DNA from: Rhodobacterales bacterium HKCCE4037
GTDB lineage: Bacteria; Pseudomonadota; Alphaproteobacteria; Rhodobacterales; Rhodobacteraceae
Assembly: GCA_015689645.1 (NCBI GenBank)
Contig: WVSM01000007.1
Location: 62,001-126,000, forward strand
Reading direction: 5' to 3'
DNA: 64,000 nt
Of this stretch, positions 34,650 to 46,676 are shown one piece after another. Each line of letters begins with the position of its first letter. Within the stretch, counting starts at the first letter, position 1. A program made the translations under genes and the position numbers. The notes below the pieces were generated by a model. It saw only the letters and a program-made list of their open reading frames with translations. It ran no database searches and was not told where the DNA came from.

Positions 34650-35588
34650 ATGGGGCGGCTCTACAATCGCGCGCTGAACCGCCTGAAGCTCCGCCAGCTC
34701 AGCCTGCTGGTCGCCGTCGGTCGCCTCGGCAACATCCAGGCCGCCGCGCAGGCCGAGAACATCAGCCAGCCCGCCGCCACCCGCATGATCAAGGAGCTGG
34801 AGGCCGATTTCGACACGCTCCTGTTCGACCGCACCAATCGTGGCGCGATCCCGACCCCGCAGGGCGAGGCGCTGATCCGCCATGCGCAACTGATCTTCGC
34901 GCAATTGTCCAACGCGGCGCAGGAGGTGGAGGACATCACCGGCGGCAGCGCGGGTCGTGTCGTCGTCGGAACGCTCCTGGCCGGCGCGGCCGAGCTTGTG
35001 CCGCGCGCCATCCGGCACGTACTGGCGACTCGCCCGAACGTGCAGATCCGCGTGGTGGAAGGCACCAACGACGCCCTCATGCCGCGCGTCCAGACCGGTG
35101 AGATCGACATGGTGGTGGGCCGCCTGCCCCATCACCGCCACCGTCGCGGACTGGTTCAGGTGCCCCTGTCGACCGACGAGATCATCCTTGCCGTCGGTCA
35201 GTCGCACCCGCTGGCCGGGCAGAGCGCGCTGACCTTCGACGATCTCCGGCCCTTCGGCTGGGTGCTGCCGCCCTCCGAGACCACGCTGCGCCGCCAGATC
35301 GAGGAATTGTTCGTCGAACAGGGTCAATACCAGCCCGCTCAGGTGGTGGAGAGCGTGCATTACCTTGCGAACCGCGCGCTTCTGGCCTCCAGCGACCTGA
35401 TCGGCGTCGCGCCACGCGCGGTCGCGGCCCATGACGTGGCGATGAAGGTGCTTGCGCCGCTGGACTACGCCCTTCCCTTCGGTTCGGGTCCGCTTGGCGT
35501 CACCCATCGCGGCGCGGATCGGCTGTCGCCCGCCGCGCGCCTGTTCCTGTCCGCCCTGCAGGACGTCGCCGCCCCCGTCAGCCGATAA
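34650..35588 (+). CDS. LysR-family transcriptional regulator of the aromatic island
   Basis: 312 residues. N-terminal winged HTH (LKLRQLSLLVAVGRLGNIQA, SQPAATRMIKELE) and LysR substrate domain (RVVVGTLLAGAAELVP, EIDMVVGRLP), closest in style to the GbpR/galactose-binding group. Start at 34650, directly after the aspartate dehydrogenase-like stop; a longer frame from 34587 is not supported. It is the only regulator in the block, and two matching T-N11-A dyads lie upstream of the divergent oxidoreductase pair and the dioxygenase-TRAP genes. Its 3' end overlaps the DctM gene by 11 bp on the opposite strand. Confidence 0.9.
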   Translation: MGRLYNRALNRLKLRQLSLLVAVGRLGNIQAAAQAENISQPAATRMIKELEADFDTLLFDRTNRGAIPTPQGEALIRHAQLIFAQLSNAAQEVEDITGGSAGRVVVGTLLAGAAELVPRAIRHVLATRPNVQIRVVEGTNDALMPRVQTGEIDMVVGRLPHHRHRRGLVQVPLSTDEIILAVGQSHPLAGQSALTFDDLRPFGWVLPPSETTLRRQIEELFVEQGQYQPAQVVESVHYLANRALLASSDLIGVAPRAVAAHDVAMKVLAPLDYALPFGSGPLGVTHRGADRLSPAARLFLSALQDVAAPVSR

Positions 35589-36840
35589 GCGCCGTCGACA
35601 GGATCGGCGCATAGCTCAGCAGGATCAGCACCAGCGCCACGGCGATCAGGAACGGCCAGAGCTGGCGCAGGATCCGGCCCGTCGGCGTCTCGCCCATGGC
35701 GCTCGCGATGTAGAGGCCCACACCCACCGGCGGTGTCAGCAGACCGAGGACGAGGTTCAGCGAGATCACCACGCCGAACTGGTAGGGGCTGATGTCGTAG
35801 CTTTCGATGGCGATGGGCAGCAGGATCGGCGTCACCAGGATGATCGCGGCGATCCCGTCGATGACCATGCCGACGAACAGCAGGACCACGTTGACGATCA
35901 GAAGGAACAGGAACGGGTTCTCGGTGATCGTGGTGATGAAGGCCGCAAGCCTTTGCGGCACCGCCTCGTAGATGATGACCCATCCGAACACGTTCGCCGC
36001 CGCGATCATGAAGATGATCAGCGCCGCGTTCAGCGCCGTGCGCTTGAACATATCGAACAGCTTTTTCGGGTCCAACTCCCGGTAAAGCGCCCACCCCAGC
36101 ACAAATGCCACCACGCTCGCCACGGCGGCGCTTTCGGTCGGCGACGCGACGCCGCCCAGGATCCCGCCGATGATCGCCGCCGGGATCAGCATCGCCGGCA
36201 GCGCGTAAAGCAGCGCCTTCCCGGCCTCGGAGGCCGCCATCCAGTCGCCCTTGGGGAATTGCTGTTTCAGCCCGATCAGCGCGATCACCAGCGCGAAACA
36301 GACCGACAGGATCAGCCCTGGAATGATGCCCGCAAGGAACATGTCGCCGATGGGGATCTGCGCCAGGACGCCGTAGATCACGAACAGCATCGAGGGCGGG
36401 ATCACCGGCGCAAGAAGCCCGCCCGCCGCCGTCGTCGCCGCCGCGAATCCCCGGTCGTAGCCCTCCTCCTCCATCGCCGGCACCATGGCCCGGCTCATCA
36501 CCGCGATCTGCGCGGCGGCCGATCCGACGATGGCGGCCATGAACATGTTGGCCAGCAGGTTGATATAGGCCAGCCCGCCCCGGAACCCGCCCACGAAGAC
36601 ACGCGCCGCGTTGATCAGGCGGCGCGTCATGCCGCCCTCGTTCATCAATTCGCCGGTCAGCATGAACAACGGGATCGCCAGCAGTCCGTAGGATTCTATC
36701 CCCGAGAACATCCGCTGCGCGAAACTGTCGTAGAGGATCGTGTTGTCACTCTCCCAGATGTACCACATCGCCGTCAGGGCGAGGACAATGGCCACCGGAA
36801 CCGAAAGCAGCAGCTTGGTGAAGAAGATGACCGGGGTCAT
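35578..36840 (-). CDS. TRAP transporter large permease (DctM)
   Basis: 420 residues, about a dozen hydrophobic helices, normal DctM length. Typical sequences include LLAIPLFMLTGELM, IVGSAAAQIAVMSRAMVPAM, PVIPPSMLFVIYG and LGLLTPPVGVGLYIAS. Drives Na+/H+-coupled uptake of an organic anion delivered by the DctP protein. ATG 36840 lies within the DctQ stop; the longer frame to 37062 is a DctQ shadow. Confidence 0.93.
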   Translation of the reverse strand: MTPVIFFTKLLLSVPVAIVLALTAMWYIWESDNTILYDSFAQRMFSGIESYGLLAIPLFMLTGELMNEGGMTRRLINAARVFVGGFRGGLAYINLLANMFMAAIVGSAAAQIAVMSRAMVPAMEEEGYDRGFAAATTAAGGLLAPVIPPSMLFVIYGVLAQIPIGDMFLAGIIPGLILSVCFALVIALIGLKQQFPKGDWMAASEAGKALLYALPAMLIPAAIIGGILGGVASPTESAAVASVVAFVLGWALYRELDPKKLFDMFKRTALNAALIIFMIAAANVFGWVIIYEAVPQRLAAFITTITENPFLFLLIVNVVLLFVGMVIDGIAAIILVTPILLPIAIESYDISPYQFGVVISLNLVLGLLTPPVGVGLYIASAMGETPTGRILRQLWPFLIAVALVLILLSYAPILSTALIG

Positions 36841-37385
36841 GTCGCGACCTCCGGGCCGTGGCGCTCGGGCGGGGTGAAGTTCAGCAGATGCGCCGTGGCA
36901 TGCAGCAGCACGCCGAACGAGAAGACCGGCATCATCAGCCAGATGATCCACTTCGGAATGCCAAGCGTGCTGGTCGGCTCCGCGTAGATGAAGTTGAAGG
37001 TTGAACCCTGGAACGCCATCACGTCCCAGCCCGCCTGCGCCAGGGCCAAGGGGTTGAACCACCGCCAGCAGAACCAGACCATCGCGGCGGCGAAGACGAA
37101 GATCGCCACGTCCACCAGTTTCGCCGCCACCCTCTGAAGCCCGGCGGGCAAGGCATCGGTCAGGATCGTGATCGCCACCTGTTGCCGCATCTGTATCGCG
37201 GCGGACGCGCCGAAGAAGGTCATCCAGACCATCGTGTAGACCGCCGCTTCATCCACCCAGTAGATCGGCGCACCCGCCGTGCGGGTCACCACGTTCAGGA
37301 GGATCAGAAGCGTCACCCCCACCGCCAGCAAGGCGGCCAGGGCCAATTCGATCCGGGCCCAAACCCTCGAGATACGGCTCAACAT
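36837..37385 (-). CDS. TRAP transporter small permease (DctQ)
   Basis: 182 residues with four predicted membrane helices (ALAALLAVGVTLLILLNVVT, MVWMTFFGASAAIQM, VAIFVFAAAMVWFCW, WIIWLMMPVFSFGVLLHA). Partner of DctM. ATG 37385 has GGTGG 5 nt upstream; GTG 37394 is the alternative. Confidence 0.9.
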   Translation of the reverse strand: MLSRISRVWARIELALAALLAVGVTLLILLNVVTRTAGAPIYWVDEAAVYTMVWMTFFGASAAIQMRQQVAITILTDALPAGLQRVAAKLVDVAIFVFAAAMVWFCWRWFNPLALAQAGWDVMAFQGSTFNFIYAEPTSTLGIPKWIIWLMMPVFSFGVLLHATAHLLNFTPPERHGPEVAT

Positions 37386-37404
37386 CGCGTCCACCCAAAC
37401 GAAA

Positions 37405-37428
37405 CCCGGGCACCCTCGGGCGCCCGGG
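37405..37428 (-). terminator. Intercistronic stem-loop between DctP and DctQ
   Basis: CCCGGGC and GCCCGGG arms (7 bp) separated by about 10 nt, directly after the binding-protein gene. Likely an attenuator or mRNA stabiliser giving excess DctP over the membrane subunits. Confidence 0.55.
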
Positions 37429-37448
37429 CCATGTCCTGTCCTAGATCG

Positions 37449-39185
<1,737 letters not shown>

Positions 39186-39187
<2 letters not shown>

Positions 39188-40532
39188 AGAGCGTACTGAA
39201 ATACTCCGCCTGCTCCCAATCCGAGATATGGGCAAGGTAGCGGTTCCATTCGTGTCGCTTGAGCGTGACGAGCCATTCATGCACCTCAGGCGTCAGCGCG
39301 TCGCGCAGCATGTCGGAGGCTGCGAAGGCCTCGATGGCTTCGCCCAGGGACGCTGGCAAAGCCTCGCCGGGATCGTCGTAGGGATTGGCCATCGGCGGGC
39401 GCAGCTGGGTGCGGCGATGGCGCGGAGCCCACCCGGCAAGCAATTGACCGGCCAGCGCAAGATATGGATTGGCCGAGCTGTCGGGGAGGCGGTTTTCGAG
39501 CCGCAGGGTTCCATCCGGCCCCGTGATCGTCCGGATCATGGCGCCACGATTGTCTCCGGACCATCCGATCCGGTTCGGTGCCAGCTGGTAGGCCGAAAAG
39601 CGTTTGTAGCTGTTCACGGTCGGGTTCGTCAGAAGACAGGTCGCACGCGCATGGGTGAGAAGGCTTTCGATGACGCCATTGGATTCGGGCGTGTATTCAG
39701 CATCGACGCCGACCCCGAAATTCCGTCCCTCCAGAGCGTAGCTTTGATGAATGTGCCATCCGTTCGCTACGGCGTTGGGAAGCGCGGGCTTGGGCATGAA
39801 GCTCGCGAGCATCCCGTGGCGGTGGCTCAGTTCCTTGGCCAGCATGCGGAAATTCACCGCCTGTTCGGCGACCTTCGACGGGCGGCCCGGCGCGAACGTG
39901 ACCTCGTATTGCGATGGCCCCATCTCGATTTCGACCGAGCGGATGTCGATCCCGAACTCCTCCGCACCGCGCCGCAGGCGGTCGAGCATCGGCTCGACCT
40001 CCGCGTAGCGGGTTTCGGTCAGGTACTGGTAGCCCTGGGTCGTGTTCCCGACCTGCGGCGGCGCGCCGGGCATGCCCGATTGCCCGGGGGCCAGAGCTGC
40101 GTCCAGAACCCGGAAGACCTGGAATTCGATCTCCACGCCCATCGTGGCCTCCCACTGCCCGCCAAGCGCATGCTCCTCCGCCCGGCGCAGGATCGCGCGC
40201 GAACAGAAAGGGCTCTCGACATCGCAATGGACCATCGCCGAATGCGGCGACCACGGGATCACCCTGAACGTTTCGGGATCGGGCCGCAGGGTCACGTCCG
40301 ACGCCCCCTGCATCGGCGCGCCCTCCCCTGCCCAGACCGGGAAAGCCGTGCGATGAGACAGGTCTTTCAGAAGCAGGGTCGACGGCACCTTTAGCCCATC
40401 GCGCAACACGCCTGGAAGCGCGGTTGCCGTCACCGTCTTGCCGCGCAGGATCCCATGCGGATCGGTGAAGACGACGCGGATCGTCTCGATCCCCTCCGCC
40501 TCGACCCGCTTGAGAATTTCCTCAATACTCAA
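39186..40532 (-). CDS. Glutamine synthetase-family ligase
   Basis: 448 residues. ATP-dependent carboxylate-amine ligase fold with a short beta-grasp N-terminus (IETIRVVFTDPHGILRGKTV) and catalytic-barrel motifs GVEIEFQVF, EIEMGPSQYEVTFAP, NGWHIHQS, NPTVNSYKRF and RLENRLPDSSANPYLALAG. It lacks the length and tail of housekeeping GlnA, so it is a side-branch member, such as those that gamma-glutamylate amines. It starts at a TTG inside the TGA stop of the Rieske gene, so the two are co-translated. Glutamylation of an aromatic or alkyl amine before or after oxygenation is inferred. Confidence 0.85.
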
Positions 40533-41842
40533 ACGCTTGCATCCCAGGGACAGCTATCGCGACGCTCGCGGTCAGCGGCAAGCGACGCCGCCTGCCAATC
40601 CGCATCCGGCGCGATGGCATCGTTCGACAGCGGCCCCCGGATCGCCTCGGTCCCGCCGTTCTGCATCTTCAGCCCGCTCGCCTCGCCCTCTTCCACCGCC
40701 TTGATCGCGGCCCGCAGCATGCGGCGATACTTGATGATGCCGACATCCGTCTTGCCCAGGTGCTCCTGCCGCCGATCCTGGATGCGACCCATCGATTCCA
40801 CCGCCCACTGGTCATGCACGTTGATGTCGAGGCCCATGCCCGTGTAGGTCTCCCGCGCCTGTTCGTCGGCATTGTAGCCGTAATTGTTGCGGGCGTTCTT
40901 CAACGGCGCGTAATCGGGCAGCCGATGCTCGGCCAGCCTCTGGTCGCGCATCGTGGCCTTGTCGACCGGCGTCTTGAAGCTGGTGAACATCGAATACCAG
41001 TAGCAGGTCTCGTCATCGACGGGCACATGCCATTGGGTGATGGTCATCTCTCTGCTCATCGGAATGCAGATCGCCTGCGGGAAGATCTGGTTGGTCACGC
41101 GCACATGGGTGCGCCCGTCGTCGAGATGGCGAAGCGCGGTCAGCTTCAACCCGTAATCGGTTTCATCGACCATGATCTCGGGCCGAGGGTAATCCCTCAA
41201 AAGCTTCGTCATCGGCATCTCGGTATTGCCGGCCTTGTCGCGGAACTGCTTGCCGTAGCTCTCCGCCGGGTCCTCGTCCTGCAGGAACCGGTGCAGGAAA
41301 CTCGCATGGGCCGGGTCGATGCCCACTTCCATCGCCTGCAGCCAGTTGCATTCCCACAGGCCCTTGAAGGCAAACACATGGCTCTCGGGCGCGCGGAAAC
41401 AGTCGAACTGCGCCATCGGCGGCGGGTCGCCCTCGCCCATGTAGGCCCAGATGATGCCGTTCACCTCGCGCACCGGGTAGCTGACCGCCTTGATCTGCTC
41501 ATGCATGCGCGAGCCTTCGGGCTCCCCCGGCTGCTCGACGCATTGCCCGGTGCAGTCGAAATGCCAGCCGTGGAACGGGCAGCGCAGACCGTTGTCCTCC
41601 AGCCGACCATAGGCAAGGTCCGCGCCGCGATGGGGGCAATGCCGCCCGATCAGGCCGAGCGTGCCGCTCTCGTCGCGGAACAGCACCAGCCGTTCCCCCA
41701 GCAGCGTCACCGGCACCACGGGCCGCGCGCCCATCAATTCGTCGCTCAGCGCGGCGGGCTGCCAATACTGGCGCAACACCCGCCCCGCGCCGGTGCCCGG
41801 CCCGATACGGGTGATCTGGTCGTTCATCTCCTGGCTCATCAT
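40529..41842 (-). CDS. Rieske non-heme iron oxygenase, alpha subunit
   Basis: 437 residues. Rieske 2Fe-2S site CPHRGADLAYG...CPFHGWHFD (about residues 70-95) and mononuclear iron site GIDPAHASFLHRFL with a C-terminal catalytic domain like phthalate 4,5-dioxygenase and related aryl or N-demethylating oxygenases. No beta subunit, ferredoxin or reductase is adjacent, so electrons come from elsewhere. ATG 41842 has GGGAGG 9 nt upstream; later ATGs at 41839 and 41827 are possible. First gene of the minus-strand run Rieske-ligase-dioxygenase-TRAP, with overlapping stop/start to the ligase. Confidence 0.88.
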   Translation of the reverse strand: MMSQEMNDQITRIGPGTGAGRVLRQYWQPAALSDELMGARPVVPVTLLGERLVLFRDESGTLGLIGRHCPHRGADLAYGRLEDNGLRCPFHGWHFDCTGQCVEQPGEPEGSRMHEQIKAVSYPVREVNGIIWAYMGEGDPPPMAQFDCFRAPESHVFAFKGLWECNWLQAMEVGIDPAHASFLHRFLQDEDPAESYGKQFRDKAGNTEMPMTKLLRDYPRPEIMVDETDYGLKLTALRHLDDGRTHVRVTNQIFPQAICIPMSREMTITQWHVPVDDETCYWYSMFTSFKTPVDKATMRDQRLAEHRLPDYAPLKNARNNYGYNADEQARETYTGMGLDINVHDQWAVESMGRIQDRRQEHLGKTDVGIIKYRRMLRAAIKAVEEGEASGLKMQNGGTEAIRGPLSNDAIAPDADWQAASLAADRERRDSCPWDASV

Positions 41843-42050
41843 CGGCTTGGCCCTCCCGGGCCACAGGCTTTCCCGGTTTTCGCGGGCTGTCAACAAAGCT
41901 GCGCGTCGATCCTGCCTGTAATCTCAACATGCTAGCGATCTGGTCATTTGCGCCATCTGGCCCTAGCGTCTGCGGGCATTGGCCGTATGGCCCGCCCGAT
42001 GGCTGCGGGAATAAGGCGGGTGGACCGACCCGGGGAGGGGACGCATCACG

Positions 42051-44852
42051 ATGGCACAACCGGAACTGAACCTGTCCCCCAAGGTCTCGGACGAGGTGCG
42101 CAAGACGACCTGCTACATGTGCGCCTGCCGCTGCGGCATCAACGTGCACATGAAGGACGGCCCCGACGGCAAGAAACGCGTCGCCTATATCGAGGGCAAC
42201 CGTGACCACCCGGTCAACAAGGGCGTCCTATGCGCCAAGGGCTCGGCCGGGATCATGCAGGTCAACGCCCCCTCGCGCCTGCGCGCGCCCCTGAAACGGG
42301 TGGGTGAACGCGGCTCCGGCGAATTCGAGGAGATCAGCTGGGACGAGGCCTATGCCATCGCCGAAGGCTGGCTCCGCCCGATACGCGAGACCGACCCGTC
42401 GAAACTCGCCTTCTTCACCGGGCGCGACCAGTCGCAGTCCTTCACCTCCTTCTGGGCGCAGAATTTCGGCACGCCCAATTACGCGGCCCACGGCGGCTTC
42501 TGCTCGGTCAACATGGCCGCCGCAGGCATCTACACGATGGGCGGCGCCTTCTGGGAATTCGGTCAACCCGATTGGGACCACACGAAGCTCTTCCTGCTCT
42601 TCGGCGTGGCCGAGGATCACGACAGCAATCCGATCAAGATGGGCCTTGGCAAGATCAAGGCGCGGGGCGCGAAGGTCATCGGCGTGAACCCGATCCGCTC
42701 CGGCTACAACGCGATTGCCGACGAATGGGTTGGCATCACGCCCGGCACCGATGGTCTTTTCATCCTGAGCCTCGTGCATTGCCTGATGAAGGCCGGCAGG
42801 ATCGACCTCGACTACCTTGCGCGCTGGACCAACGCGCCGGTGCTCGTGGACAAGGACACCGGCCTGATCCTGCGCGACGGTGACGGCAAGGAATTGGTGA
42901 TCGACCGCGTGACGGGGGAACCCACCGCCTTCGACAAACCCGGCGTCCGCCCCGACCTGTCGGCAACCCACCCCGACGGCCACAAACCCGTTCTGCACCT
43001 GATGGCCGAACGGTATCTCTCCGACGACTACGCCCCCGAAGCCGTGGCCGGGCGCTGCGGCATCCCCGCCCCCCGCATCCGCGCCATCGCCTCCGAGCTT
43101 GCCCGCGTCGCCTTCGAGGAAAGCTTCGAGCTTCCGATCAAATGGACGGATTTCCGTGGCGAAACCCACGAGACCATGACCGCACGGCCCGTCTCCATGC
43201 ACGCGATGCGGGGCATCTCGGCCCATGCCAATGGCTTCCAGACCTGCCGCGCCCTGCATGTTCTCCAGATCCTCCTCGGCACGGTCGAGGCCCCCGGCGG
43301 TTTCCGCTTCAAACCGCCCTACCCCAAACCGTCCAGGATCCACCCCAAGCCCCATTGCAAGGTCACCCCCGGCGAACCGCTCGACGGCCCGCACCTCGGC
43401 TTCGTGCATGGCCCCGAAGACCTCGCCCTGCGCGAAGACGGCAGCCCGGCGCGCATCGACAAGGCTTATACCTGGGAAAATCCCATGAGCGCCCACGGCC
43501 TCATGCACATGGTGATCTCAAACGCCCATGCGGGCGATCCCTACAAGATCGACACGCTCTTCATGTACATGGCCAACATGTCGTGGAATTCGTCGATGAA
43601 CACGACCGGCACGATGAAGATGCTGACGGACAAGGACGAGAACGGCGATTACGTCATCCCGCACATCATCTATTCCGATGCCTATTCCTCCGAGATGGTC
43701 GCCTATGCCGACCTGATCCTGCCCGACACGACATACCTCGAACGCCACGATTGCATTTCGCTGCTCGACCGCCCGATCTGCGAGGCCGACGCCGCCGCCG
43801 ACGCGATCCGCTGGCCGGTGGTGGAACCCGACCGCGACGTGAAAGGTTTCCAGTCCGCCCTCTGCGACCTCGGCGCGCGGCTCGGGCTTCCCGGCTTCGT
43901 GAACGAGGATGGCAGCCAGCGCTACGCCGATTACGGCGATTACATCACCAACCACATCCGCCGCCCCGGCATCGGCCCGCTGGCCGGATGGCGCGGCAAT
44001 GGCGAGAGCCACGGGCGCGGCGAGGCCAACCCCAACCAGATCGACCGCTACATCGAGAATGGCGGCTTCTTCGTCGCCCACATCCCCGAGGGCGCGGAAT
44101 ACATGAAACCATGGAATGCCGCCTACCAGGATTGGGCGGTGGAAATTGGCCTCTACGATACCGTCCAGCCCTACCTCTTCACCCTCTACGTCGAGCCGAT
44201 GCAGAAGTTCCGCCGCGCCGCCGAGGGCCACGGCCCGATCCAGCCGCCCGACCACCTGCGCGACCAGGTGGCGCGGAACATGGACCCGCTCCCGTTCTGG
44301 TCCGATCCCGCCCCCGCGAACCTCGCCGCCGATTACCCCATCACCGCGCTCACCCAGCGCCCGATGGCGATGTATCACTCCTGGGGCAGCCAGAACGCAT
44401 GGCTGCGCCAGCTCCACGGCCACAACCCGCTCTACGTGCCTACGAAGCTGATGCGCGACCACGGGCTCAAGGACGGCGACTGGGCCCGCGTCACCTCCCG
44501 CCATGGCGAGATCACCGTGCCCGTCATGGAAATGGCCGCGCTGAACGAGAACACCGTCTGGACATGGAACGCCATCGGCAAGCGCAAGGGCGCCTGGGCG
44601 CTCGACAAGGACGCGCCAGAGGCCACGAAGGGCTTCCTCCTCAACCACTTGATCCACGAGCTTCTGCCCTCGAAAGGCGACGGCCACCGCTGGTCCAATT
44701 CCGATCCGATCACCGGCCAGGCCGCCTGGTTCGACCTCAAGGTCCGCCTCGAGAAAGTCCCTGCCCCGGCAGAGAGCAAACCCAGCCTTCCCCCGATCAA
44801 ATCCCCCGTCGGCAAAGGCCCGAAAGACCTCGCCTGGAAGGTGGGCCAATGA
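42051..44852 (+). CDS. soeA: Membrane-bound sulfite dehydrogenase (quinone), molybdopterin subunit
   Basis: 933 residues, DMSO reductase family. N-terminal 4Fe-4S site Cys21-x2-Cys24-x3-Cys28 with Cys61, then the molybdopterin guanine dinucleotide domains, including a C-terminal dinucleotide-binding barrel (about 760-900). No Tat signal, matching the cytoplasm-facing SoeA. The N-terminus and the SoeA-SoeB-SoeC order match the SoeABC sulfite-oxidising complex of Rhodobacteraceae and phototrophic sulfur oxidisers. It oxidises sulfite to sulfate and passes electrons via SoeB and SoeC to quinone. A GGGGAGGGG ribosome site precedes the ATG. Another substrate of this family cannot be excluded. Confidence 0.87.
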   Translation: MAQPELNLSPKVSDEVRKTTCYMCACRCGINVHMKDGPDGKKRVAYIEGNRDHPVNKGVLCAKGSAGIMQVNAPSRLRAPLKRVGERGSGEFEEISWDEAYAIAEGWLRPIRETDPSKLAFFTGRDQSQSFTSFWAQNFGTPNYAAHGGFCSVNMAAAGIYTMGGAFWEFGQPDWDHTKLFLLFGVAEDHDSNPIKMGLGKIKARGAKVIGVNPIRSGYNAIADEWVGITPGTDGLFILSLVHCLMKAGRIDLDYLARWTNAPVLVDKDTGLILRDGDGKELVIDRVTGEPTAFDKPGVRPDLSATHPDGHKPVLHLMAERYLSDDYAPEAVAGRCGIPAPRIRAIASELARVAFEESFELPIKWTDFRGETHETMTARPVSMHAMRGISAHANGFQTCRALHVLQILLGTVEAPGGFRFKPPYPKPSRIHPKPHCKVTPGEPLDGPHLGFVHGPEDLALREDGSPARIDKAYTWENPMSAHGLMHMVISNAHAGDPYKIDTLFMYMANMSWNSSMNTTGTMKMLTDKDENGDYVIPHIIYSDAYSSEMVAYADLILPDTTYLERHDCISLLDRPICEADAAADAIRWPVVEPDRDVKGFQSALCDLGARLGLPGFVNEDGSQRYADYGDYITNHIRRPGIGPLAGWRGNGESHGRGEANPNQIDRYIENGGFFVAHIPEGAEYMKPWNAAYQDWAVEIGLYDTVQPYLFTLYVEPMQKFRRAAEGHGPIQPPDHLRDQVARNMDPLPFWSDPAPANLAADYPITALTQRPMAMYHSWGSQNAWLRQLHGHNPLYVPTKLMRDHGLKDGDWARVTSRHGEITVPVMEMAALNENTVWTWNAIGKRKGAWALDKDAPEATKGFLLNHLIHELLPSKGDGHRWSNSDPITGQAAWFDLKVRLEKVPAPAESKPSLPPIKSPVGKGPKDLAWKVGQ

Positions 44853-44952
44853 CCCTCCCGTGTCTCGCGCACGCCCCTCTTTGTTCCATGAAAATGCCGC
44901 GGGGTCCGGGGGGCTGGCCCCTCGCTCCCGCCCTCTCCGCCAGGCCAACCGC

Positions 44953-45717
44953 ATGACCCAGCTTCCCGCCCAGACGCAAAAGAAACTCGGCCTCGTGATC
45001 GACCTCGACACCTGTGTCGGCTGCCATGCCTGCGTGATCTCCTGCAAGGGCTGGAACACCGAGAATTACGGCGCCCCGCTCTCCGACCAGGACGCCTACG
45101 GGGCCAACCCCTCCGGCACCTTCCTGAACCGGGTCCACTCCTATTCCGTCCAGCCGCTGGCCACCTCCGCCAAGCCGCACCCGGCGGCCCAGACGATTCA
45201 CTTCCCCAAGTCCTGCCTGCATTGCGAGGACGCGCCATGCGTCACCGTCTGCCCCACCGGCGCCAGCTACAAGCGCACCGAAGACGGGATCGTTCTGGTC
45301 AATGAATCCGACTGCATCGGCTGCGGCCTCTGCGCCTGGGCCTGCCCCTACGGCGCGCGGGAACTGGATGCCGCCGAAGGGGTGATGAAGAAATGCACCC
45401 TCTGCGTCGACCGCATCTACAACGAGAACCTGCCCGAGGTGGACCGCACCCCGGCCTGCGTGCGCACCTGCCCGGCGGGCGCGCGCCACTTCGGCGATTT
45501 CGCGGACCCCGAGAGCAACGTCTCGCGCCTGACCGCCGAGCGTGGCGGCCTTGACCTGATGCCCGAGCAAGGCACGAAACCGGTCAACAAGTACCTGCCC
45601 CCGCGCCCGAAGGACGAGATGCCCGAATTCGACGTCCTCGCGCCCTACCTCGAACCGGTGGCCGAGAACCCCGGCGGCTTCATCGGCTGGCTCGACCGCG
45701 CGCTGGAGAAGCTCTGA
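44953..45717 (+). CDS. soeB: Sulfite dehydrogenase iron-sulfur subunit
   Basis: 254 residues with four cysteine clusters for four 4Fe-4S centres: CVGCHACVISC, CLHCEDAPCVTVC, CIGCGLCAWACP and CTLC...CVRTC. DmsB/NrfC-type electron wire between SoeA and the membrane subunit. ATG 44953 begins the domain directly; a frame from 44860 would add a low-complexity leader. It ends one base before soeC, while a 100-bp gap separates it from soeA. Confidence 0.9.
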   Translation: MTQLPAQTQKKLGLVIDLDTCVGCHACVISCKGWNTENYGAPLSDQDAYGANPSGTFLNRVHSYSVQPLATSAKPHPAAQTIHFPKSCLHCEDAPCVTVCPTGASYKRTEDGIVLVNESDCIGCGLCAWACPYGARELDAAEGVMKKCTLCVDRIYNENLPEVDRTPACVRTCPAGARHFGDFADPESNVSRLTAERGGLDLMPEQGTKPVNKYLPPRPKDEMPEFDVLAPYLEPVAENPGGFIGWLDRALEKL

Positions 45718-45718
45718 C

Positions 45719-46591
45719 ATGCATCCGGCGCCCTCCGTCATCATCTTCACCACGCTCTCGGGCCTGGGCTTCGGCCTGCTGACCTTCCTCGGCCTCGGCC
45801 TGCCCGACGTCACCGGCTGGACCGCGTTCTGGTTCTTCGTGATCGGCTACGTCCTTGCCGTCGGCGGGCTTTCGGCCTCGGCCTTCCACCTCGGCCACCC
45901 GGAACGCGCGCTGAAGGCCTTCACCCAGTGGAAAACCTCGTGGCTGTCGCGCGAAGCGGTCACCTCCGTCGCCGCCCTGCTCACCATGGCGCTCTACGGC
46001 GCGGGCCTCGTGTTCTTCGATACCGCGTGGCAGCCCCTCGGCTGGATCGGTGCGGCGCTGTCGCTTCTCACCGTCTTCACCACCTCGATGATCTACACCC
46101 AGATGAAGACCGTGCCGCGCTGGCACATGGTGTGGACACCCGCCCATTTCCTGACGCTGTCTCTGGCGGGCGGCGCGCTTCTGGCGGGGCAAGCCTTCGC
46201 GTCCATCTTCCTCCTCCTGCTGGCGGGAATGACCACCGTCGCCATGTGGATCATCGGCGACACAAGATTCGCTCGCTCCGGCACCGACATGGCCACCGCC
46301 ACCGGCCTCGGCCGCATCGGCACCGTCAAGGCCTTCGAACCGCCCCATACCGGCACCAACTACCTGCTGCGCGAATTCGTCCACGTCGTCGGCCGCAAAC
46401 ATGGCCGGAAACTGCGCCTGATCGCGGGCCTGCTGGCCTTCGTCGTGCCGATCCTCCTGATGCTGCTGCTCGTGACCCACGTCACCGCCGCCCTCGCGAT
46501 CCTCAGCCACGTCGCCGGGGTCTTTGCCGCCCGCTGGCTGTTCTTCGCCGAAGCGGAACACGTCGTCGGCCTCTATTACGGCAAGCGTTAA
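45719..46591 (+). CDS. soeC: Sulfite dehydrogenase membrane anchor (DmsC/NrfD-like)
   Basis: 290 residues with about eight membrane helices, DmsC-type anchor (GGLSASAFHLGHPERALKAF, WKTSWLSREAV). Binds quinone and anchors SoeAB on the cytoplasmic face of the inner membrane. Starts one base after the soeB stop. Confidence 0.9.
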   Translation: MHPAPSVIIFTTLSGLGFGLLTFLGLGLPDVTGWTAFWFFVIGYVLAVGGLSASAFHLGHPERALKAFTQWKTSWLSREAVTSVAALLTMALYGAGLVFFDTAWQPLGWIGAALSLLTVFTTSMIYTQMKTVPRWHMVWTPAHFLTLSLAGGALLAGQAFASIFLLLLAGMTTVAMWIIGDTRFARSGTDMATATGLGRIGTVKAFEPPHTGTNYLLREFVHVVGRKHGRKLRLIAGLLAFVVPILLMLLLVTHVTAALAILSHVAGVFAARWLFFAEAEHVVGLYYGKR

Positions 46592-46676
46592 GGTGCCGGT
46601 TTTCCGCCATTTCATTTGCATTCCGGATGCGGCACCCCAAATCTTGACGCACCCCGCCACCCGAAAAGGAGCCCCC

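Noticed and set aside
35452-36987. 511-codon plus-strand frame across the TRAP large permease
   Set aside because: Charged, low-complexity antisense of a hydrophobic transporter; a known artefact of helix-rich GC-rich genes.
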